A stretch of 64,000 nt of DNA from Paludibacteraceae bacterium (GTDB lineage Bacteria > Bacteroidota > Bacteroidia > Bacteroidales > Paludibacteraceae). The DNA is taken from the NCBI GenBank assembly GCA_017547145.1, contig JAFYQJ010000005.1, positions 62,001-126,000 of the forward strand. Reading direction: 5' to 3'. How positions within the stretch are numbered: position 1 is the stretch's first letter; each line of letters begins with the position of its first letter. The position numbers were made by a program, and so were the translations under genes. The notes below the pieces were generated by a model. The model did not search any database, was not told the origin of the DNA, and worked only from the letters and a program-made list of their open reading frames with translations. This document shows positions 1 through 8,563 of this stretch, piece by piece.

Positions 1-54
1 CGAATAATCTCGTTATTTTTGCAAAAAATTTTTTATTAAAAAAGGAAAAACAGA

Positions 55-1554
55 ATGCTACGAATAAAAAAAATTGATTTATACATTATCAAGAATTTTA
101 TTACTGTATTCTTTGCTGTATTCTTTATCTGCTTGTTTGTTTTCATCATGCAATTTTTATGGATGAATATTGACGATTTGGTAGGAAAAGGACTCAGTAT
201 TTCTCTTCTATCCGAATTCTTTTTTTATTCCTCAATTACACTTGTTCCTATGTCATTACCACTTGCTATTTTGCTAGCATCACTAATGACATTTGGTAGT
301 TTCGGAGAAAAACTTGAACTCCTAGCACTAAAATCTGCAGGGATTTCACTTTTTAGAATTATGGCACCATTGCTTTTTCTCATTGTATTTTTTTCAGTGG
401 GAGCCTTTTTCTTTTCAAACAATGTATTACCAATTGCTCAACAAAAACTTTGGACATTAATATTTTCACTACGACATAAATCACCCGAATTGGAAATTCC
501 AACTGGTGAATTTTACTCTCAAATAAATGGCTTTAATATTTATGTTCGTTCAAAAGATCATAAAAAAAAGCTTCTAAAGAATGTGATGATTTATGATTTT
601 TCAAATGGATTCAACAACGCAACAGTAATGACTGCCGACTCGGCAAAAATACTTTCAACAGAGGACAAAAAAAATCTTGTTTTTATCCTTTTCGATGGAG
701 AATCTTTTGAAAATTTAAAGAAACAAACACTATCAGACAAAGGCAATGTACCCTACCGAAGAGAATCATTTAAAAAGAAAGAAATTCTTATTGACTTCGA
801 TTCCAACTTCAATAGAATGGATGAATCTCTAATGCAAGGACAGCATGTCAGTAAAAACATTGTTCGTTTAGAAAATGATATAGATTCTGCGAAAATTGCC
901 AAAGACTCTTTAATAAACGAATATTGTAAAAAAATAGAGACAAAGACTTATTTAAAAAATATAGATCGTGATTTACTTGTAGATTCTAGTCTTTTAGTAA
1001 ACACAAACTACAACCACGATACACTTTTTTATAGCCTCTCAAAAAACAAAATGGAGCGAGCAACAAAAAAAGCCATTAATAGTGTAGAGATATTCCTCAA
1101 CGAAACAAAATACAACAACTCTATTATATCTGAAAATCAAAGATTTATTACAAGACATTCGGTAGAATGGTACAAAAAATTTACACTCTCTTTCGCTTGT
1201 ATCATTTTCTTTTTTATAGGTTCTCCGCTTGGAGCTATTATTAGAAAAGGTGGACTTGGTGTTCCTGTTGTTATCTCCGTTATTCTTTTTATCATATATT
1301 ATATAATTGATAATATGGGGAAAAAAATGGCAACTGAAAGTATTTGGAGTGTATGGTTTGGCATGTGGTTTAGTTCTATCGTATTACTCCCCTTGGGAAT
1401 ATTTTTGACTTATAAAGCAGCTAACGACTCAGAACTTTTCAACACAGAAAATTGGATTATTCGATTTGAAAAAGCAAAAAAAGAATTAAAAAAAATTAAA
1501 AATATTATACATGGAAAATTTCTCAATAATAGAAGATGCAATAAAGGATTTTAA
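55..1554 (+). CDS. LptF/LptG family LPS export permease
   Basis: Inner-membrane permease subunit of the Lpt ABC machine that extracts lipopolysaccharide from the inner membrane (YjgP/YjgQ family). The 499-residue protein has three membrane segments near residues 13-37, 57-78 and 100-122. A long periplasmic domain follows, then three C-terminal segments; the family motif [12 protein letters not shown] lies around residue 390. It is longer than the roughly 360-residue enterobacterial proteins, as usual in Bacteroidota, because of a larger periplasmic insert. The ATG is preceded by AGGA eight bases upstream. The last 44 bases overlap ribBA in another frame, which suggests translational coupling. 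Whether it acts as LptF or LptG cannot be decided. Confidence 0.9.
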   Translation: MLRIKKIDLYIIKNFITVFFAVFFICLFVFIMQFLWMNIDDLVGKGLSISLLSEFFFYSSITLVPMSLPLAILLASLMTFGSFGEKLELLALKSAGISLFRIMAPLLFLIVFFSVGAFFFSNNVLPIAQQKLWTLIFSLRHKSPELEIPTGEFYSQINGFNIYVRSKDHKKKLLKNVMIYDFSNGFNNATVMTADSAKILSTEDKKNLVFILFDGESFENLKKQTLSDKGNVPYRRESFKKKEILIDFDSNFNRMDESLMQGQHVSKNIVRLENDIDSAKIAKDSLINEYCKKIETKTYLKNIDRDLLVDSSLLVNTNYNHDTLFYSLSKNKMERATKKAINSVEIFLNETKYNNSIISENQRFITRHSVEWYKKFTLSFACIIFFFIGSPLGAIIRKGGLGVPVVISVILFIIYYIIDNMGKKMATESIWSVWFGMWFSSIVLLPLGIFLTYKAANDSELFNTENWIIRFEKAKKELKKIKNIIHGKFLNNRRCNKGF

Positions 1555-2719
1555 AGAAGGTAAATTCCTTGTTGTCGTTGATGATGAAGATCGTGAAAAC
1601 GAAGGCGATTTAATTATGGCAGCAGAGTTTGTTACTCCCGAACATGTCAACTTTATGCTACGCTATGGACGCGGAGTCCTTTGTGCACCAATCACAATGG
1701 AGCGTTGCAAACAGCTTGAATTACAACATCAAGTTCAAGAAAACACAAGTATATTAGGAACTCCTTTTACCGTTACCATAGACCTTATAGAAGGTTGTTC
1801 TACAGGTGTAAGTTGCCACGACAGAGCAGCTACAATTAGAGCCTTGGCTGACGAGAATATATCTCCCAAAGCTTTTGGTCGCCCCGGGCACATCAATCCC
1901 CTTTATGCACAAGACAAAGGCGTTCTTGCAAGAGCTGGTCATACAGAAGCTGCAATTGACTTTGCACGATTGGCGGGGTTAAAACCTGCAGCATGTCTTA
2001 TTGAAATACTTAATGAAGATGGCACAATGGCTCGTATGCCACAACTCAAAGTTTTTGCAAAAGAACATAATTTACGCATTGTAACTATCCGCGATTTGAT
2101 TGCCTATCGCCTAAAACAAGAAACACTTGTAGAGAAAGGCGAAGAAGTAGATATGCCTACAGAATACGGACATTTTAGATTAATACCTTTTCGCCAAAAA
2201 TCAAACGGTCTTGAACATATAGCTCTCATTAAAGGCACATGGGACAAAGACGAACCTATCCTTATTAGAGTTCACTCATCGTGTATGACCGGTGACATTT
2301 TTGGTTCATCAAGATGTGATTGTGGCGAGCAACTTCACAAGGCAATGCAAGAGGTAGAAAAAGCGGGTAAAGGAATTATTTTGTATCTCAACCAAGAAGG
2401 ACGTGGCATAGGACTTATGGCAAAAATTGCAGCTTACAAACTACAAGAACAAGGCTTTGACACTGTTGATGCAAACATACATCTCGGCTACGATCCAGAT
2501 CAGCGTAATTATGGCGTAGGTGCACAAATACTTAATTTATTAAACGTAAGCAAAATGCGACTACTCACAAACAATCCCGTAAAACGAGTAGGTCTAGAGG
2601 CTTATGGATTAGAAATAACTGAAATTGTACCTATCGAAACAAAACCAAACAGTTATAACGAACGCTATTTACAAACGAAGAAAGAACGAATGGGACACAT
2701 TTTACACAATTTGAAATAA
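1511..2719 (+). CDS. ribBA: Bifunctional 3,4-dihydroxy-2-butanone-4-phosphate synthase / GTP cyclohydrolase II
   Basis: Makes both precursors of riboflavin: DHBP from ribulose 5-phosphate, and the pyrimidine precursor from GTP. Residues 1-200 are the RibB domain, with the acidic loop [10 protein letters not shown] near residue 20 and [13 protein letters not shown] near 150. Residues 205-402 are the RibA domain, with the zinc-binding cysteines in [10 protein letters not shown], the NQEGRGIGL loop, and the C-terminal TNNPVKR motif. The 402-residue length is normal for the fusion. Its start lies inside the LptF/G gene, so the two are probably one transcript, closed by the strong terminator at 2734-2760. 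Confidence 0.97.
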   Translation: MENFSIIEDAIKDFKEGKFLVVVDDEDRENEGDLIMAAEFVTPEHVNFMLRYGRGVLCAPITMERCKQLELQHQVQENTSILGTPFTVTIDLIEGCSTGVSCHDRAATIRALADENISPKAFGRPGHINPLYAQDKGVLARAGHTEAAIDFARLAGLKPAACLIEILNEDGTMARMPQLKVFAKEHNLRIVTIRDLIAYRLKQETLVEKGEEVDMPTEYGHFRLIPFRQKSNGLEHIALIKGTWDKDEPILIRVHSSCMTGDIFGSSRCDCGEQLHKAMQEVEKAGKGIILYLNQEGRGIGLMAKIAAYKLQEQGFDTVDANIHLGYDPDQRNYGVGAQILNLLNVSKMRLLTNNPVKRVGLEAYGLEITEIVPIETKPNSYNERYLQTKKERMGHILHNLK

Positions 2720-2733
2720 AACTAACTATTTTT

Positions 2734-2760
2734 AAAACGGCATTTAAATGCCGTTTTTTA
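2734..2760 (+). terminator. Rho-independent terminator after ribBA
   Basis: An almost perfect palindrome with arms AACGGCATT/AATGCCGTT is followed by a T-run. It lies 15 bases past the ribBA stop codon. Confidence 0.9.
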
Positions 2761-2784
2761 TTTCTGCTTTGATTTTGGAATTTG

Positions 2785-2792
2785 TACATTTG
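2785..2792 (+). promoter_or_regulatory. Bacteroidota -7 promoter box
   Basis: TACATTTG matches the Bacteroidota -7 consensus TAnnTTTG and ends 17 bases before the ATG of the acyltransferase gene. No well-spaced -33 TTTG is evident. Confidence 0.5.
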
Positions 2793-2809
2793 TATAAAAA
2801 TTTCACTTT

Positions 2810-3931
2810 ATGAAACAAAAAGCAGAGCGTTTAAACTCTTTAGACATATTACGAGGATTTGACCTTTTTTTATTAGTTGGGCTACAGCCTATCTTATGGC
2901 GTTTATGCGAAACTCCACAAACTTGGTTTGGACATTTGCTAAAAACACAACTCGACCACGCCACATGGCAAGGCTTTCACTTTTGGGACATTGTTATGCC
3001 TCTTTTTCTTTTTATGTCTGGCATTACAATTCCTTTTGCTTTTGCAAAATATCGTAACAAAACAACAAAAAAAGATTCACAACTATGGATAAAAATCACC
3101 AAGCGTTTCTTTCTTCTATTTCTATTAGGATGGATTGTACAAGGCAATCTCTTGGCGTTTGATATACAAAAATTTAGAATATTTTCTAATACTCTACAAG
3201 CTATTGCTGTAGGTTATTTAATAGCTACGATTTGCTATCTATTTCTAAAAACTCATTGGCAAATCATTCTTGCCACAACTTTTCTTTCTAGTTATTGGAT
3301 TGTTTTTGCGACTTTTGGCAACAACGACTATTCGCCGCTAGGCAATATCGCTTGCCAAATAGACAATTCTGTACTCACTTACTTTAAAGATGGTGTTATA
3401 TGGAATAATGGACAATGGACATTTTCAAAGGATTATACTTACACTTGGATTTTAAGCAGTTTAAATTTCTGCGTAACTGTTATGCTAGGTACTTTTGCTG
3501 GTATACTATTAAAAAGTTCCTATACATCAAAAAACAAATTAAAAACACTAACTGCAATAGGGATTTCGTTAGTTATTATTGGACTTATAATCAGCCCTTA
3601 CCATCCAATTATAAAACGTTTGTGGACAAGTTCGATGACACTTTTTAGTGGTGGTATTTGTTTTCTACTAATGGCATTGTTTTACTATATGGTTGACATA
3701 AAAAAATGGATTAAACTATTTTCATGGCTTAAAATTTACGGTATGAATTCTATTGTTGCATATGTTTTGTACGAAACTATAAACTTCCGCTCTATCGGTC
3801 ATTCCATATTTTATGGAACTGAACAATTTCTAGGACAATATTACTTTGCATTAATAGAATTGACTCAAGTTGGCATTGTTTTTGGAATATTATTACTACT
3901 TTACAGAAATAAAATTTTCATAAAAATATAA
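2810..3931 (+). CDS. NagX/HGSNAT-like membrane acyltransferase (COG4299, DUF5009)
   Basis: Polytopic inner-membrane protein of 373 residues with about ten hydrophobic segments. It resembles the heparan-alpha-glucosaminide N-acetyltransferase-like family found beside glycan-degradation genes in Bacteroidota. It opens with the family signature RLNSLDILRGFD, and the motif FHFWDIVMPLFLFMSG follows near residue 62. Family membership suggests transfer of acetyl groups to amino sugars across the membrane, but no substrate can be read from the sequence. The gene follows the ribBA terminator, has its own TAnnTTTG box, and is four bases from guaD, so the two are probably co-transcribed. Confidence 0.8.
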   Translation: MKQKAERLNSLDILRGFDLFLLVGLQPILWRLCETPQTWFGHLLKTQLDHATWQGFHFWDIVMPLFLFMSGITIPFAFAKYRNKTTKKDSQLWIKITKRFFLLFLLGWIVQGNLLAFDIQKFRIFSNTLQAIAVGYLIATICYLFLKTHWQIILATTFLSSYWIVFATFGNNDYSPLGNIACQIDNSVLTYFKDGVIWNNGQWTFSKDYTYTWILSSLNFCVTVMLGTFAGILLKSSYTSKNKLKTLTAIGISLVIIGLIISPYHPIIKRLWTSSMTLFSGGICFLLMALFYYMVDIKKWIKLFSWLKIYGMNSIVAYVLYETINFRSIGHSIFYGTEQFLGQYYFALIELTQVGIVFGILLLLYRNKIFIKI

Positions 3932-3935
3932 TAGT

Positions 3936-4403
3936 ATGTACGATAAAAAATTTATGAAGCGAGCCATTTCGCTATCTATCAAAAACATAGACAAAGGCGG
4001 AGGACCTTTTGGTGCTGTTATCGTAAAAGAGGGGGAAATTATTGCTACTGGAGCAAATCGTGTCACATGCAACAACGACCCAACTGCACATGCAGAAGTA
4101 ATGGCAATAAGGAAAGCCGCAAAAAAACTTGGTTCGTACGATTTGTCTGGTTGTGAAATTTACACTTCGTGCGAGCCCTGCCCTATGTGCTTAGGGGCTA
4201 TCTATTGGGCACACATCGACCGTATATACTATGGCAATACAAAAACAGATGCTGCTACTATTGGGTTCGACGACTCCTTTATATACGACGAACTAGACTT
4301 AAAAAAAGAAGACCGGAAAATTCAAATCATTCAAAAAATGCCCGAAAAAGCTATCGAAGCTTTTCGATATTGGGATAACAAAACAGATAAAACTATTTAT
4401 TAA
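3936..4403 (+). CDS. guaD: Guanine deaminase (cytidine-deaminase fold)
   Basis: Zinc-dependent nucleobase deaminase, predicted to convert guanine to xanthine in purine salvage. The 155-residue protein carries the zinc/catalytic motif HAEVMAI near residue 54 and CEPCPMCLGAIYWA near 83. The segment after it (DAATIGFDDSFIYDEL) resembles Bacillus GuaD more than the tRNA deaminase TadA. The start ATG is four bases after the acyltransferase stop. TadA is the main alternative; the GFDDSFIY stretch argues against it. Confidence 0.85.
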   Translation: MYDKKFMKRAISLSIKNIDKGGGPFGAVIVKEGEIIATGANRVTCNNDPTAHAEVMAIRKAAKKLGSYDLSGCEIYTSCEPCPMCLGAIYWAHIDRIYYGNTKTDAATIGFDDSFIYDELDLKKEDRKIQIIQKMPEKAIEAFRYWDNKTDKTIY

Positions 4404-4503
4404 TTCATTATATTTGCATCATAAATGATTTTTAAACACAATTGTTGAACATAAAACTAAAAAAACAGAAAATGATGTAACTTTTTTTGACAAACATATT
4501 ATA

Positions 4504-4513
4504 AGCATTTGCT
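4504..4513 (+). promoter_or_regulatory. AGCRTTTGCT dyad upstream of RNA3
   Basis: AGCATTTGCT consists of arms AGCA and TGCT around TT. Near-identical sites stand in the same place before RNA1 and RNA2, with a related one at the end of HTH1. It may be a promoter element or a protein operator; here it starts ten bases before the rod. Confidence 0.5.
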
Positions 4514-4518
4514 AATAT

Positions 4519-4643
4519 TCTAACTCTCTAAATTACCACAAAAAGCAGCCTCAAGAATAGCAAAAGATGCGTTATGCGGATTTTGTTATTTGAGGCATGG
4601 TTGTGGTAAACCTTGAGAGTGGATAATGAAATCCGCTTTTTTT
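4519..4643 (+). ncRNA. Structured RNA3: rod-shaped RNA with apical-to-tail pairing
   Basis: Nested helices form one long rod. The pairs are ACTCTC (4523-4528) with GAGAGT (4615-4620); TTACCACAA (4533-4541) with TTGTGGTAA (4601-4609); GCCTCAA (4548-4554) with TTGAGGC (4590-4596); and ATAGCAAAA (4557-4565) with TTTTGTTAT (4581-4589). The last helix contains a G-U pair that forms only in the plus-strand transcript. GCGGATTT (4576-4583), in the apical loop and arm, can instead pair over eight bases with AAATCCGC (4629-4636). Seven T follow immediately, so a pseudoknot or an alternative terminator is possible. The downstream gene starts 57 bases after the U-run. Whether the RNA acts in cis or trans is unknown. 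Confidence 0.65.
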
Positions 4644-4699
4644 ATTTTTATTTATTAATAATTTAAAGGTTGCGCCCGACACGAATCAGGGATAAAAAC

Positions 4700-5236
4700 A
4701 TGAAAAAATTATTTTTAGTAGTTTGTTTAACTACAATGGGATTATGTTTATCGGCACAGAATATCATAATCCAACAAAACAACAAACCTCAACAACAAAC
4801 AAAAGTCATAGAACGTGTTGTAGAGAAACCTGTATACATTGAAAAACCTGTTTATATTGAAAAACCTAAACCAAAATCAAACTCTCCTATCCTACTTGAT
4901 GCAGCGAATATATATGTTGCACCTGAAGATTTTGATTTTATGTCAGGAAGTACTGCGAAAACAATAATAAAAAATTTAAATAACTCCAAATACCTCGGAT
5001 ATAATGATTGGAGAATACCAACAGACGATGAATATACTATAATGGAGCTATTTATTGATAAGTTAAATTTAACTTATCAATACAAATACCAAAATGGTGA
5101 TAAAGCGTATTTATATCTTTATAAATGTAATAGATGTGGGAACCCTCGGGGATGTATTTGCTCAAGTTGTGGAGGAACACCTTACCAGTACTGTAGTGCT
5201 GGCGGAAAATTAAGGTTAGTTAGAACTAAACAATAA
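4700..5236 (+). CDS. Small secreted protein with DUF1566-like motif and cysteine-rich tail
   Basis: Function not recognised. The 178-residue protein starts at the ATG followed by a clear signal peptide (KKLFLVVCLTTMGLCLSAQ); an upstream TTG in frame at 4670 is less likely. A short repeat (EKPVYI twice) lies in a Lys/Pro/Glu linker at residues 35-60. The segment GYNDWRIPTDDEY near residue 99 resembles the DWRLPT core of the DUF1566/Lcl C-terminal fold. The tail has three CxxC pairs plus further cysteines (CNRCGNPRGC, CSSCGG), suggesting a metal-binding or disulphide knot. It lies directly downstream of RNA3 and is closed by the terminator at 5247-5271, so RNA3 plus this gene look like one accessory unit. 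Confidence 0.7.
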   Translation: MKKLFLVVCLTTMGLCLSAQNIIIQQNNKPQQQTKVIERVVEKPVYIEKPVYIEKPKPKSNSPILLDAANIYVAPEDFDFMSGSTAKTIIKNLNNSKYLGYNDWRIPTDDEYTIMELFIDKLNLTYQYKYQNGDKAYLYLYKCNRCGNPRGCICSSCGGTPYQYCSAGGKLRLVRTKQ

Positions 5237-5246
5237 TCAAACATTT

Positions 5247-5271
5247 AGGGCGGGCATAAGTCCGCCCTTTT
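5247..5271 (+). terminator. Rho-independent terminator
   Basis: Arms GGGCGG and CCGCCC with an eight-base loop, then five T. It lies ten bases after the secreted-protein gene and just before the convergent GH92 stop codon. Confidence 0.9.
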
Positions 5272-7460
5272 TAATACCAGCAGATAGGCTCATCGCCTAA
5301 AATGAATTCTACCTTTGCTCCCTGCATTATCTGCTCGTGCGTCAAGTAAAAACAATGATAATCCTCGCCATTTACTCGCACTTGCTCGATATAACAATTC
5401 TTTTCCGAGCGATTTTTCACAGAAATCTCAAAAGTTTTGCCATTCTCTAAATGTAATTTTACATCGTCAAACAAAGGCATTCCTATCTCGTAGCGTTGAC
5501 TCACAGGATTGACAGGATAAAAACCCATTGCACTAAAGACATACCACGCCGACATCTGTCCGCAATCTTCGTTTCCACACAAACCATCGGGTGAGTTTTT
5601 GTAAAACTCTTTCATTATACGAGTAACCAATCGCTGCGTTTCCCAAGGTTTGCGAATCGCATTATAAAGATACGCCACATGATGGCTTGGCTCATTGCCG
5701 TGAGCATATTGCCCTATCATACCCGTACTAAAAATCGGCAAGTCTGCTTCCACCGATGGATTATACGCAAACATGCTATCAAGTTTCTGCACGAAACGTT
5801 TTTCTCCCACAAGTTTTATCAATCCGTCAATATCGTGTTGCACCGACCAAAAATAATGCCACGCATTACTTTCACAAATATGAGGTGTATAATCATCGGG
5901 GTTAAAATCGGGCTGAAAATCGCCGTTTTTATTGCGTGGTTGCATAAATGATGTTATCGGATTATAAAGATTCTTATAATTTTCCGATCGTTTTAAAAAT
6001 TCATCAGCAAGCGAATATTTGCCCATATCCCTTGCCATCAATGCAATACAATAATCATCAAAAGCATATTCGAGTGTTCGCGACAAAGACCAATTATCAC
6101 TATTATAAACATCTTCTACATCGTACGGTACATAACCTAATTTTTTATACAAACCAATACCTCTATAATCATCCATATTAGCAGAAACACAACAAGCCTC
6201 AAAAACCTCATCAGCAGAGAAATCACCAATGCCTTTCAAATAAGCATCAACAATCACAGGAACAGCGTGATAACCAATCATCATATCCGTTTCGTTTCCG
6301 TAAAAATTCCAAATAGGCAAACGTCCAAATTGCTCGTAATGAGCGAACATAGACTTCACCATATCGTTAGTGCGTTGCATTTGCAAAATAGTGTGAAGCG
6401 GATGAGCTGCACGATAAGTATCCCAAAGTGAAAACGTAGAATAATTTTCAAAATCTGCGTTGGAATGCACGTTTTTATCCACTCCAAAATACGAACTATC
6501 TACATCAGAAAACAACGTAGGTGCCATAAACGAATGATAGAGTGCAGTATAAAAACATATCTTTTCATCCTCGTTTCCACCTTTTATTTCTACTTTTCCA
6601 AGTTCATCACTCCACAAGTTTTCTGCATCTGCACGATACTTATCAAAATCAAAATGAGGAGCTTCTTTTTCTAAATTCTTCATAGCATTTTCTACACTCA
6701 CTCCCGAAAGTGCAGTTTTCAACACAAGTTGTTCCCCTTGAGTCGTTCTAAAATCAAATTGAGCAATACACCCTTTTGCGTTTATTTTTTTACCATTAAG
6801 GATTTGTATAGTATCTAATTTAACACTCCCAAACGGACGTGAAAAACGCGTAACAAAAAACAGACGCTGATCTTTAGCCCAACCAGAAGAATATCGATAA
6901 CCACATATCGTTACAGAGTCCAAAACCTCAATATTCGAATCCTCAGTCTTATCCCAATTCATAGCTTTTGTAAGATTCAAAAAAACGGCAGATTCGGCTT
7001 CGGGGAAAGTATATCGCTGAATACCAACTCGATGTGTTGCCGTCAATTCTACATTTATTTTATAATCAGAAAGTAAAACCTGATAATACCCAGCCGAAGC
7101 CGACTCTTCAGAATGAGAAAATTTTGAGTGAATACCTAATGGCATATCTGCTTCGTTCCACGGTTTTGTAACAGGCATAAAAGATATGTCGTACAAATCG
7201 CCTGCTCCCGTACCTTGCAAATGAGTATGACTAAATCCCGCTATCGTACTATCAGGATAAAAATAACCAGCTATTCTATCCCATCCAGGCAGTCCATTAT
7301 CAGGACTTAATTGTACCATTCCAAAAGGCACCTGTGCACCCGGATAAGTATTCCCCGTGTAATCCGTTCCAATAAATGGATTTACATAATCCACAACACT
7401 ATCTCTCTCCGAGCACGAAAGCAATAATATCAAACTTGCAAATATTAGCAGATTTTTCAT
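5271..7460 (-). CDS. GH92 family alpha-mannosidase lipoprotein
   Basis: Calcium-dependent exo-alpha-mannosidase family (usually alpha-1,2) acting on N-glycan or yeast mannan; predicted surface or periplasmic lipoprotein. The start was placed at 7460, where a lipobox signal peptide begins (KNLLIFASLILLLSCSERD). The longer reading from 7583 adds a non-signal extension over the divergent promoter. The 729-residue length is normal. GH92 signatures run in order: PFIGTDYTGNTYPGAQVPFG, HLQGTGAGDLYDI, SLWDTYRAAHPL, MIGYHAVPVI, GNEPSHHVAYLYN and CGNEDCGQMSAWYVFSAMGF. No other glycan gene is adjacent, so it is an orphan enzyme outside a polysaccharide utilisation locus. It is divergent from the GT2 gene. 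Confidence 0.93.
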   Translation of the reverse strand: MKNLLIFASLILLLSCSERDSVVDYVNPFIGTDYTGNTYPGAQVPFGMVQLSPDNGLPGWDRIAGYFYPDSTIAGFSHTHLQGTGAGDLYDISFMPVTKPWNEADMPLGIHSKFSHSEESASAGYYQVLLSDYKINVELTATHRVGIQRYTFPEAESAVFLNLTKAMNWDKTEDSNIEVLDSVTICGYRYSSGWAKDQRLFFVTRFSRPFGSVKLDTIQILNGKKINAKGCIAQFDFRTTQGEQLVLKTALSGVSVENAMKNLEKEAPHFDFDKYRADAENLWSDELGKVEIKGGNEDEKICFYTALYHSFMAPTLFSDVDSSYFGVDKNVHSNADFENYSTFSLWDTYRAAHPLHTILQMQRTNDMVKSMFAHYEQFGRLPIWNFYGNETDMMIGYHAVPVIVDAYLKGIGDFSADEVFEACCVSANMDDYRGIGLYKKLGYVPYDVEDVYNSDNWSLSRTLEYAFDDYCIALMARDMGKYSLADEFLKRSENYKNLYNPITSFMQPRNKNGDFQPDFNPDDYTPHICESNAWHYFWSVQHDIDGLIKLVGEKRFVQKLDSMFAYNPSVEADLPIFSTGMIGQYAHGNEPSHHVAYLYNAIRKPWETQRLVTRIMKEFYKNSPDGLCGNEDCGQMSAWYVFSAMGFYPVNPVSQRYEIGMPLFDDVKLHLENGKTFEISVKNRSEKNCYIEQVRVNGEDYHCFYLTHEQIMQGAKVEFILGDEPICWY

Positions 7461-7516
7461 ATTTTCTTCGTTTTTCACAAAAATACGAAGAATCTCACTT
7501 ATAAAAAACGAAAAAC

Positions 7517-7547
7517 TTTGCGGGTTAAAACACAAAGCGTAATTTTG
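7517..7547 (+). promoter_or_regulatory. Bacteroidota promoter of the GT2-YfhO operon
   Basis: TTTG at 7517-7520, a spacer of exactly 19 bases, then TAATTTTG at 7540-7547 match the primary sigma-factor promoter of Bacteroidota. The ATG of the GT2 gene follows at 7570, giving a very short leader. Confidence 0.8.
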
Positions 7548-7569
7548 TAGAATAGAAATTTTGAATAGA

Positions 7570-8559
7570 ATGTTTTTCTCCATTATTATTCCCGTCTTTA
7601 ATCGTCCAAACGAAGTAGACGAATTACTTGAAAGCTTAACACAACAAACTATAAAAACGTTTGAGGTAATTGTTGTTGACGATGGTTCGGAAATAACCTG
7701 TGACGGAATGGTTTCTAAATTTAACGATAAACTTTCTATACATTATTTTTACAAAACAAATTCAGGTCCCGGGCTGACGCGTAATTTTGCAGCAGAAAAA
7801 AGTTCTGGGGAATATCTTTTAATATTGGACTCAGATTGTATTGTTCCCCCACACTATATAGAAACTATAGAAAAAACATTACAAACAGTAAAATTAGATG
7901 CTTTTGGTGGCCCAGATTGTGCTCATCCTTTATTCTCAAATACACAAAAAGCTATTAGTTATTCAATGACTTCATTTTTCACTACTGGTGGCATCCGCGG
8001 TGGTAAAGCAAAATTAGATAAGTTTTATCCACGTAGTTTTAACTTTGGCATCAGAAAAGAGGTGTTTGAACATTTAGGAGGTTTCTCTTCTATGCGTTTT
8101 GGCGAAGATATAGATTTGAGCATACGAATTTTTAACTCTGGTTACACATGCCAACTTATACCTCAAGCATGGGTTTACCACAAAAGAAGAACTGACTTAA
8201 AAAAATTTTTCAAGCAAGTACACAACTCTGGCATTGCTCGAATCAATCTTTACAAGCGTCATCCAAAATCATTAAAAATCGTGCATTTGCTACCAACTAT
8301 ATTTACACTCGGTGTACTACTTTCAATAATTGGATCAGTTTTCTTCAAATGGCTAATATTCGTTCCTTTAGCTTACGCTTTTTTGATTTTTATTGATGCC
8401 TCTATACAACATAAAAACTTAAAAATAGGAGCTATTGCGGTTGCAGCATCATTTGTACAATTAATAGGATATGGCACAGGATTTCTACGTGCATTTTGGA
8501 GCAGAATTATTTTAAAGAAACCCGAATTTGGAGCTTTCGAGCATAACTTTTACAAATAA
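7570..8559 (+). CDS. Family 2 glycosyltransferase
   Basis: Predicted membrane-associated GT-A inverting glycosyltransferase of 329 residues. It begins with the standard SIIIPVFNRPNEV strand, has VVDDGS near residue 38, LILDSDC (the DxD metal site) near 85, and GGFSSMRFGEDIDLS with the catalytic ED near 174. Two hydrophobic segments near residues 245-285 anchor it in the inner membrane. The ATG at 7570 is preferred over the TTG at 7561 because it starts the first beta strand directly. The YfhO-like gene follows after four bases, so the pair probably decorates an envelope glycan or lipid. Donor and acceptor cannot be inferred. Confidence 0.88.
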   Translation: MFFSIIIPVFNRPNEVDELLESLTQQTIKTFEVIVVDDGSEITCDGMVSKFNDKLSIHYFYKTNSGPGLTRNFAAEKSSGEYLLILDSDCIVPPHYIETIEKTLQTVKLDAFGGPDCAHPLFSNTQKAISYSMTSFFTTGGIRGGKAKLDKFYPRSFNFGIRKEVFEHLGGFSSMRFGEDIDLSIRIFNSGYTCQLIPQAWVYHKRRTDLKKFFKQVHNSGIARINLYKRHPKSLKIVHLLPTIFTLGVLLSIIGSVFFKWLIFVPLAYAFLIFIDASIQHKNLKIGAIAVAASFVQLIGYGTGFLRAFWSRIILKKPEFGAFEHNFYK

Positions 8560-8563
8560 CATT

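Larger units (their letters stand above)
4404..4699. other. Intergenic region carrying RNA3 and its promoter elements
   Basis: This 296-base gap between guaD and the small secreted protein contains no plausible ORF. It holds a TATATTTG -7-like box at 4409-4416, a TTGACA at 4487-4492, the dyad AGCATTTGCT at 4504-4513, a rod-shaped RNA at about 4519-4620, and a U-run at 4637-4643. Confidence 0.8.

Noticed and set aside
4519-4643. RNA3 as 6S RNA, SRP RNA or tmRNA
   Set aside because: It lacks the large central bubble of 6S, the GGAAGGAAGC-type helix 8 of SRP RNA, and any tRNA-like or tag-coding part of tmRNA. A divergent 6S-like relative is still not excluded without a covariance search.
7461-7583. 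Longer start for GH92
   Set aside because: The extension lacks a signal peptide and would cross the GT2 promoter; the internal start gives a perfect lipoprotein signal.
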